From an uncultured Eubacteriales bacterium (GTDB taxonomy: Bacteria > Bacillota > Clostridia > Oscillospirales > Acutalibacteraceae): a stretch of 12,755 nucleotides of DNA. The position numbers and the translations under genes are program-made. The notes beneath the pieces were generated by a model. That model ran no database searches, was not told where the DNA came from, and saw only the letters and a program-made list of their open reading frames with translations. The stretch spans positions 1 to 12,755 of the forward strand of contig ONUD01000163.1 in assembly GCA_900320925.1 (NCBI GenBank), given 5' to 3'. Shown piece by piece: positions 8,305 through 12,755 of this stretch. Numbering within the stretch: position 1 is the stretch's first letter; the number at the start of each line of letters is the position of its first letter.

Positions 8305-8312
8305 ACTCCTTT
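8305..8312 (-). promoter_or_regulatory. Shine-Dalgarno site of the binding-protein gene
   Basis: AAAGGAGT on the minus strand lies ten bases before the ATG at 8294. The leader between the predicted transcription start (about 8378) and the ATG is roughly 84 bases long. Confidence 0.75.
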
Positions 8313-8354
8313 AATATAAATAATAGATTTGATACTGCATCAGCCACTGATTCC

Positions 8355-8367
8355 GCACGGCTCATGC
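8355..8367. promoter_or_regulatory. Imperfect inverted repeat in the transporter leader, possible operator
   Basis: The minus strand reads GCATG-AGC-CGTGC, a 5-bp inverted repeat with one mismatch and a 3-base centre. It lies about 10-25 bases downstream of the predicted transcription start. That is where a LacI-type repressor could block a sugar operon. It does not match the usual cre consensus. It is short enough to arise by chance, so this is a weak candidate. Confidence 0.25.
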
Positions 8368-8384
8368 AAAAATATCCTGTCCAA

Positions 8385-8443
8385 ATGATACCACCATTTT
8401 ATCAATTTAGCAATAGTTTTTTCGTTAATTTTTTTAATTTTTT
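8385..8443 (-). promoter_or_regulatory. Promoter of the ABC transporter operon (extended -10, A-tract upstream element)
   Basis: On the minus strand the -10 box is TATCAT (8385-8390), preceded by TGG so that it forms an extended TGn -10. The -35 box is TTGCTA (8408-8413), with an ideal 17-base spacer. Immediately upstream (about 8416-8443) are three A-tracts in phase with one another, resembling an UP element. The expected start is near 8378, giving an 84-base leader. The arrangement fits a strong housekeeping sigma promoter for the binding protein and, through partial read-through, the permeases. Confidence 0.75.
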
Positions 8444-8453
8444 CTATACGCTA

Positions 8454-8473
8454 TGTTGTATTTTGTGTTGTAT
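8454..8473. repeat. Pair of 8-bp direct repeats upstream of the transporter promoter
   Basis: TGTTGTAT occurs at 8454-8461 and again at 8466-8473, a 12-base period, some 75-95 bases upstream of the predicted transcription start. The repeats could be a binding site for an activator, but they are short and AT-rich. The rest of the 8295-8524 gap holds only the promoter, leader and terminator described separately. Confidence 0.35.
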
Positions 8474-8485
8474 GCCAAGCACGCA

Positions 8486-8519
8486 AAACGAGAGTGAAGT
8501 CAAAGCTTCACTCTCGTTT
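8486..8519 (-). terminator. Intrinsic terminator of the adhesin gene
   Basis: A perfect 14-bp stem (AAACGAGAGTGAAG at 8486-8499 with CTTCACTCTCGTTT at 8506-8519) encloses a 6-base loop. It lies five bases after the adhesin stop codon. On the minus strand the stem ends in CGTTTT, giving a short U-run, so it should stop adhesin transcription before the transporter promoter. Its central 24 bases match the mfd-permease terminator at 21 positions. Confidence 0.85.
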
Positions 8520-8524
8520 GGGTG

Positions 8525-8665
8525 TTAGAGATACGGTTCATATTCCCTGTTGAGACGCTGACGTCTTGCCAGCCAGTAGAAGGCTCCGAAGAGCAGGCCT
8601 GCCGCTGCCAGCGACAAACCGATTTCCAGCAGCTTGCCAAGACCCGAACCGCCTGTTTCGGGGAA
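8525..8665 (-). other. Cell-wall sorting signal of the adhesin (FPETG variant)
   Basis: The last 46 residues form a complete sorting signal: FPETG at 8651-8665, a Gly/Ser-rich spacer, a hydrophobic span ending GAFYWLA, then RRQR and a 9-residue tail ending EYEPYL. Phe replaces the usual Leu at the first motif position. FPxTG is a known sortase-substrate variant in Firmicutes and Actinobacteria. No sortase gene is present in the window. Confidence 0.9.
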
Positions 8666-11600
8666 GTAGATGGGGGTATTGTAATAGTGGACAGTAGAGG
8701 GGGTATCGTGAATAGTTCCCGACCAAGACAACTGGTCTCTTCTGATTGTTTCGGTATTGACCGACAACTTGGTTTCATACTGTTTGTACTGTTCATAATC
8801 GAACTCTGTTACAGTATAGGTAGCACCGTTCGGAATATTGAATACCGAAGCTTCTTCGCCATCCGTAATGCTGAATTCTGCGGTTGCCGTACCGTCCCCG
8901 TTATCGACAAAGCTGATAACCGGTCTGGAAGCGGAATCGTCTGCATTTTCATACAGAATCTTGATGGCACTCGGATCAACACCCTGAAGATTGCTGATCG
9001 TCATGGTAAACTTGAACTTCACGTTGTAGTTGTCCGGCTTGGTATGGCGGGGCGGATCAAACAGCACGTGCTTCTGCACAAACAGCTTTCTCAGAGAGTT
9101 GTGGACAATCTCCGTGTCGGCATTGTCGCCTGTATTGGAATCGGCCGTTGCAGAGCCGGACAATACCGTTGGCGTGGCACTGCTGTTAGTGCCGTAGCTG
9201 GTCATGTAGATACTCACGCCGTCCTCTTTGATACGGTAGCTGTACTGCACTCCGACTGCCCCTTTCTTGTAAACGGGGAGGTTGGTCCATTCGGTGTACC
9301 ATGTTTTGTTGCCTTGTGCGTTGGTATCGGTGATATGCACCTCATGGATAGAAGTGACGGTTTCATCGTCATTGATGTGGTCATCATTGTAAATAGTCTG
9401 CCAGCTATCGGGTACCGCCTGCCATGTTGTACCATTGTTTTCGCTGTACTCAAGGTGATAGGTCAGATAGGCAGGTCTTGCCGCTTCAAAGCCGCCGCCG
9501 CCGTCAATCCAGTCCTTTTCCGCTGAAACGGTCATTCTTCTCGGTTCATGGATATTCTTGAACTCGATGAGGGTCATGCTGGTAAGCTGTACTGCTTCAG
9601 GTTCCGGCGTGTCGGCAAGGATTCTGGCACTGTCCGCCATCTGGCTGTTGGTGTAGCCCGGAGAATCCTCTACAAGACGCAGACGTGTCTGTGCAGAGAT
9701 TTTGTTATTTTCTGCCGCACGATCCACAAAGACAATTTGTGCAGGGTCACTGTCATCATAGGTACTCATATTGCCGCTTGCTTCACTTCTGTCGGTGATA
9801 CGCACCTGTGCCGTATAGGCGGTCATGGTCGGTTCACTGACCGTATAGGTAATGCGGTTGCCGCCTGCATCAAAGATCGGCAGTTTGTACCAGACATAGT
9901 AATACTTGTTGGCAGATGTTCCTACAGCAACGGTCGTATGCTGCAAGGTGATACCCGTTGCGGAAGAGGTAAGGGTGAAGTTAAACGAGGGACGGATTCC
10001 GTCACGGTTGCTTTCATCATCCCATTCTTTGGTCACTGCCAGCTTGGACACAACCGGTGTATTGGTAAAGGAAGAATTGTAGCAGTCCACCTTGGTGTTG
10101 TCCAGTGCATTCATGGTTTTGTCATGGGTACTGGTATAGCCAAAGCCGCCCACTGTTCCCTGTGTTTCATCCGTCACACCGGCCGTTTCCTGATAGGCAA
10201 CATTAACAGCCGTGTTATTGGCCGTGACGCTTGTTTCAACGGCACGGTATTCATACTCATTACCGTCCTTGTCATACTTCGGCAGGCCTGTCCAGCCGGT
10301 TGTTCCGTTGTAGGTAAAGGTTTCCTCGGTGATGGTCTTATTGGCAGTCGCAATGGCAATATCACCTGTTTTGCCGATTTCCGTCCAGTCACCGCCGCTG
10401 ATTTTGCGTTCGACCTTGAAAGACACCTTGGACACACTGTCGGTAATACGGTATTCATCTTCACCCCAGTGCTTTTCGACTTTCAGGGTGGTCGTTTCCA
10501 GTGTATTGGTCACTGCCGTATTGTTGCCTGTCACGGTTTCGGACTTGGTATACGGCGAGGTGGCATGGTCAGCCGCCACATATTTGTCAAGCGTACTGTC
10601 ACCGTTGGTATCATAGCACAGATAGGCTTCCACAAAACGATACTCCAACTCGTTATTGGCTCCGTCATGCGTCGGAAGCTGGTACACCGTCAAGTCAGGG
10701 ATGGTCTTTGTTGTACCCGTGGCATTGACCACAAGATATTTCACCCCTGTATTGGCAATGTTGACATAGGAATGTGTTTGGGTTTCCGTATTGCTGTCGG
10801 TTTTAAAGAGCCAGCCTTGCTGAACGGTCGCCCATGCATTCGGGTTCGGGGTCGTGGCGGACTTTTGCCTGTACTGGAACTCGTAGGCAATGGCATCGGG
10901 ACGGGTGGAATAAGTGTTGTCATTGTCCCCAACATAGCTCTTTGTCACTTTGGCAGTTCCTTTGTTCAAGGTATTTTTGGTTTCGATGGTCTGTGTGGAA
11001 TCCACCGCCGCCTGATGGGCATTGACATAGGCAGGACTGTAGGAAACGGCGAATGTCTTTTCGGAATTGTCGGAGAATTTGTATTCCGTAAAGGTACCGT
11101 TGCCATCTCTGTCAATCAGAAGGATTTCCTGCACACGATAGAAATAGGTATGATAGGTTTGCACATTTTCATCGGCATAGTGCCTCGGCAGGTTCGTCCA
11201 CTTGTCAACCGTTTTCGTCGGGTCGGTGACATCCACCGTAATCGGTACCAATTCACCCTTGTTGTTGATGGTGAATGTCAGCTCAGGATAAACATAATCA
11301 TCACTGGCTGTATTCGTTGAGAAGTCATTAACCGCATTCGGGTGAGCGGTATCGGTACTTGCATTGGCAACATCGATCCAGTTGGCTTCCACAGGCGTTG
11401 CAGAAACTGCCGAAAGGTTCTCCAGAATCTGATATTGCAGTTTGAATTTGACCTTGATACGGCTTTGGATGTTGGTTACCTCTGCACCGTGTCCGCCCGG
11501 GAAGAGCATATCCTTTAACCAATCGGGAATGACCGCATTGCCGTTCGGATAGGTATAGGTCTGGTTCATGAACCACAGCTTGGTAGGCTGGAGTTTAAAT

Positions 11601-12755
11601 TCCTGCCGCTTCTTGGCGTTTTTGAAAGCCGCATACTTGTCCACAGCCGTGCTGTTGTCCAGCAAGTTGCCTATATTCGCAAGGGAAGCGGCATCCGTTT
11701 GGGAAGCAGCATTCGTTGCATAGGTTCTTCCCTCCACAAAGGTCTTGACATCGGCAGCAGCGTCACTTGCGGGTGACCATACACCATTGGAAGAATAGTG
11801 ATAGTCATAGGCATTGAAATCCGTTTTGTATGCCGCATTGGTAGGATAGAGTTCCTCCACGGTATATTCACTGTAGACATTGCTGTCATAGTTGGAGGTA
11901 ATCGGCACATAGAACGAACGCATCCAGATATTGGGTGTATTGGCAATCTCATTCTCCTGCTTGAGGGTCACGATAGTGGACTGCGTATCACCCTCATAGT
12001 TGATATTTTTACGAGTGATACGGAATTGCAGTTCAAAGTTGCCTCTCAATGCATCACGGTTATAATCATCGCCCCAGTTTTTGATGACAACGATTTTCTT
12101 TCTGCCAACGGTGTTGGTCGTATCGGACTGATTGGTTGTGGTAAAGTCAGATTTGCCTGATACAATGCCCAGATGGAACGTATCCAGTGTTTTGCCGCTG
12201 TTGCCGGTTTGGGTGGTATCGTTGAGCGTTGCCAGAATGGCATCATCATCGGTCATCTTACGGTCATACTCTGCCGTGGTCAGGCTGGCATTCTGGTAAT
12301 TATTCTTGGAATACTGCAAGCCGTACTCAACAGGCATATAGCGTACTTCTTTGGCTTCGCCGCCGATAAACATATAGCTTGGCAGTTTTTCATCAATCGT
12401 CCATTGAATGTCCTCAAAAGCACCGGTTGTGGTATTCAGGGGCATTTCCTTTTCGACATACTGTTCGACTGCATATCTTTGAGCCGCACCGCCGACAGTG
12501 GTATTGACCACTTTTTCATTGACCTGTTCGCTCTCAATCAGATAGGAATTTGTCCCGTCTGTGGCATTGGCACCGCTTCTGGTATAGGTCTTGCCGCCGA
12601 CAATGACAGAATCGCCTGACAGATAGTATCTTCTGCCGTTGATGGTAATATATTCCTTTGTCACCTGTTCGGTTGTGACAGCGGCATCATAGGGGACTGT
12701 GACATAGCCGCCCTGCACCGTGTAATCTACGCCGTCAATGGTCACCTTATTGTCG
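8525..12755 (-). CDS. Large sortase-anchored surface adhesin with Cna_B-like domains (5' partial)
   Basis: The frame is open to the right window edge, so the signal peptide and N-terminal region are outside; about 1409 residues are visible. Numbering here starts at the Val codon at 12743-12745. After a beta-rich segment (1-75) and a less clear region (76-210) there are six Cna_B-like segments and one terminal FctA/Spy0128-like domain. These begin with Lys-aromatic motifs such as IKNWG (222), TKLW (389), TKSY (602), EKHW (758), TKEW (906), EKDW (1077) and QKHV (1225). Many carry a WTNLP/WTGLP-type loop before the closing strands. The C terminus is a sorting signal: FPETG (1361-1365), a membrane segment (about 1370-1393) and a basic RRQR tail. 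Such proteins are cross-linked to peptidoglycan by a sortase and often bind host or plant matrix. No pilin VYPK motif is visible, so a single-chain adhesin is likelier than a pilus shaft. The ligand is unknown. Confidence 0.93.
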   Translation of the reverse strand, partial: DNKVTIDGVDYTVQGGYVTVPYDAAVTTEQVTKEYITINGRRYYLSGDSVIVGGKTYTRSGANATDGTNSYLIESEQVNEKVVNTTVGGAAQRYAVEQYVEKEMPLNTTTGAFEDIQWTIDEKLPSYMFIGGEAKEVRYMPVEYGLQYSKNNYQNASLTTAEYDRKMTDDDAILATLNDTTQTGNSGKTLDTFHLGIVSGKSDFTTTNQSDTTNTVGRKKIVVIKNWGDDYNRDALRGNFELQFRITRKNINYEGDTQSTIVTLKQENEIANTPNIWMRSFYVPITSNYDSNVYSEYTVEELYPTNAAYKTDFNAYDYHYSSNGVWSPASDAAADVKTFVEGRTYATNAASQTDAASLANIGNLLDNSTAVDKYAAFKNAKKRQEFKLQPTKLWFMNQTYTYPNGNAVIPDWLKDMLFPGGHGAEVTNIQSRIKVKFKLQYQILENLSAVSATPVEANWIDVANASTDTAHPNAVNDFSTNTASDDYVYPELTFTINNKGELVPITVDVTDPTKTVDKWTNLPRHYADENVQTYHTYFYRVQEILLIDRDGNGTFTEYKFSDNSEKTFAVSYSPAYVNAHQAAVDSTQTIETKNTLNKGTAKVTKSYVGDNDNTYSTRPDAIAYEFQYRQKSATTPNPNAWATVQQGWLFKTDSNTETQTHSYVNIANTGVKYLVVNATGTTKTIPDLTVYQLPTHDGANNELEYRFVEAYLCYDTNGDSTLDKYVAADHATSPYTKSETVTGNNTAVTNTLETTTLKVEKHWGEDEYRITDSVSKVSFKVERKISGGDWTEIGKTGDIAIATANKTITEETFTYNGTTGWTGLPKYDKDGNEYEYRAVETSVTANNTAVNVAYQETAGVTDETQGTVGGFGYTSTHDKTMNALDNTKVDCYNSSFTNTPVVSKLAVTKEWDDESNRDGIRPSFNFTLTSSATGITLQHTTVAVGTSANKYYYVWYKLPIFDAGGNRITYTVSEPTMTAYTAQVRITDRSEASGNMSTYDDSDPAQIVFVDRAAENNKISAQTRLRLVEDSPGYTNSQMADSARILADTPEPEAVQLTSMTLIEFKNIHEPRRMTVSAEKDWIDGGGGFEAARPAYLTYHLEYSENNGTTWQAVPDSWQTIYNDDHINDDETVTSIHEVHITDTNAQGNKTWYTEWTNLPVYKKGAVGVQYSYRIKEDGVSIYMTSYGTNSSATPTVLSGSATADSNTGDNADTEIVHNSLRKLFVQKHVLFDPPRHTKPDNYNVKFKFTMTISNLQGVDPSAIKILYENADDSASRPVISFVDNGDGTATAEFSITDGEEASVFNIPNGATYTVTEFDYEQYKQYETKLSVNTETIRRDQLSWSGTIHDTPSTVHYYNTPIYFPETGGSGLGKLLEIGLSLAAAGLLFGAFYWLARRQRLNREYEPYL
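8666..12100 (-). repeat. Array of seven degenerate isopeptide-type beta domains in the adhesin
   Basis: Approximate domain spans on the minus strand are 12100-11585 (D1, including a spacer of unclear fold), 11584-10955 (D2), 10954-10502 (D3), 10492-10058 (D4), 10048-9551 (D5), 9538-9098 (D6) and 9091-8666 (D7). Protein-level similarity lies in the Lys-containing first strand, the xLPxxD-type loop, the Tyr-x-Val-x-Glu strand and the closing Asn-Thr/Asn-x strand. The units are too divergent to be recent DNA duplications. D1 lacks a clear closing Asn and D2 is long (about 205 residues). D7 resembles the FctA/DUF7601-like domain often found next to the sorting signal. Confidence 0.75.

Noticed and set aside
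8414..8443. T-rich stretch read as a plus-strand terminator
   Set aside because: There is no stable GC stem in front of it and no plus-strand gene to end. As A-tracts on the minus strand just upstream of the -35 box it fits an UP-like promoter element better.
6822..8528. Plus-strand open frame of 568 codons opposite the binding-protein gene
   Set aside because: It is codon-aligned with the minus-strand gene, so a stop could arise only from sense codons TTA, CTA or TCA, which this gene avoids. The translation is Cys/Phe/His-rich with no domain, and the minus-strand product is a clear lipoprotein.
9548..11320. Plus-strand open frame of 590 codons opposite the adhesin gene
   Set aside because: It is in the same codon-aligned antisense phase as the adhesin frame. 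It stays open because this stretch of the adhesin uses no TTA, CTA or TCA. It shows no recognisable motif or ribosome binding site. The frame at 8522-9526 is explained in the same way.
12743..12745. GTG as the start codon of the adhesin
   Set aside because: The frame continues to the window edge with Asp-Asn-Lys before it, in the middle of a beta-hairpin motif, and there is no signal peptide after it. The real start lies outside the window.

Overview
The window looks like chromosomal DNA from a low-to-mid GC Gram-positive anaerobe of the Clostridia, probably a gut Ruminococcus-like member of the Oscillospirales. This is inference. It rests on strong AGGAGG-type ribosome binding sites, a Clostridia-style OmpR/histidine kinase pair, a CUT1 sugar ABC transporter with a lipoprotein binding protein, and a sortase-anchored surface protein built of Cna_B-like domains. 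No rRNA, marker gene or database hit fixes the species.

Layout. The left 4.9 kb is transcribed rightwards: the C-terminal end of an OmpR-family response regulator (1-251, cut by the window edge), a membrane sensor histidine kinase (248-1456) and a complete mfd gene (1458-4910). These genes overlap or nearly touch: 4 bases are shared between regulator and kinase, and 1 base separates kinase from mfd. They probably form one mRNA, which ends at a bidirectional hairpin terminator (4912-4940). Everything to the right is transcribed leftwards. In transcription order there is the 3' part of a very large LPXTG-like surface adhesin (8525-12755, start outside the window) with its own terminator (8486-8519), then a promoter and leader (8295-8443), then an ABC sugar importer operon. 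That operon encodes the binding lipoprotein (6864-8294), a MalF-like permease (5941-6786) and a MalG-like permease (4946-5941), and it ends at the terminator shared with mfd. A GC-rich stem-loop (6807-6837) lies between the binding protein gene and the permease genes.

How the parts work together. The ABC genes make the binding and channel parts of an importer but no ATPase, so it must borrow a housekeeping MsmK-like ATPase. The adhesin has six Cna_B-like segments and one terminal FctA/Spy0128-like domain. Lys and Glu positions expected for isopeptide bonds can be placed in all seven, and the closing Asn in six, followed by an FPETG sorting signal. The two-component system is contiguous with mfd rather than with a transporter, which is its most unusual contextual feature.

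I found no CRISPR array, tRNA, rRNA, insertion sequence, phage gene or clearly new system. The best leads are the kinase-mfd gene fusion in one transcript, calcium-loop-like insertions placed just after the putative catalytic Glu in two adhesin domains, and two terminators that share 21 of 24 bases. No gene-free stretch exceeds 300 bases; the longest is 8295-8524.
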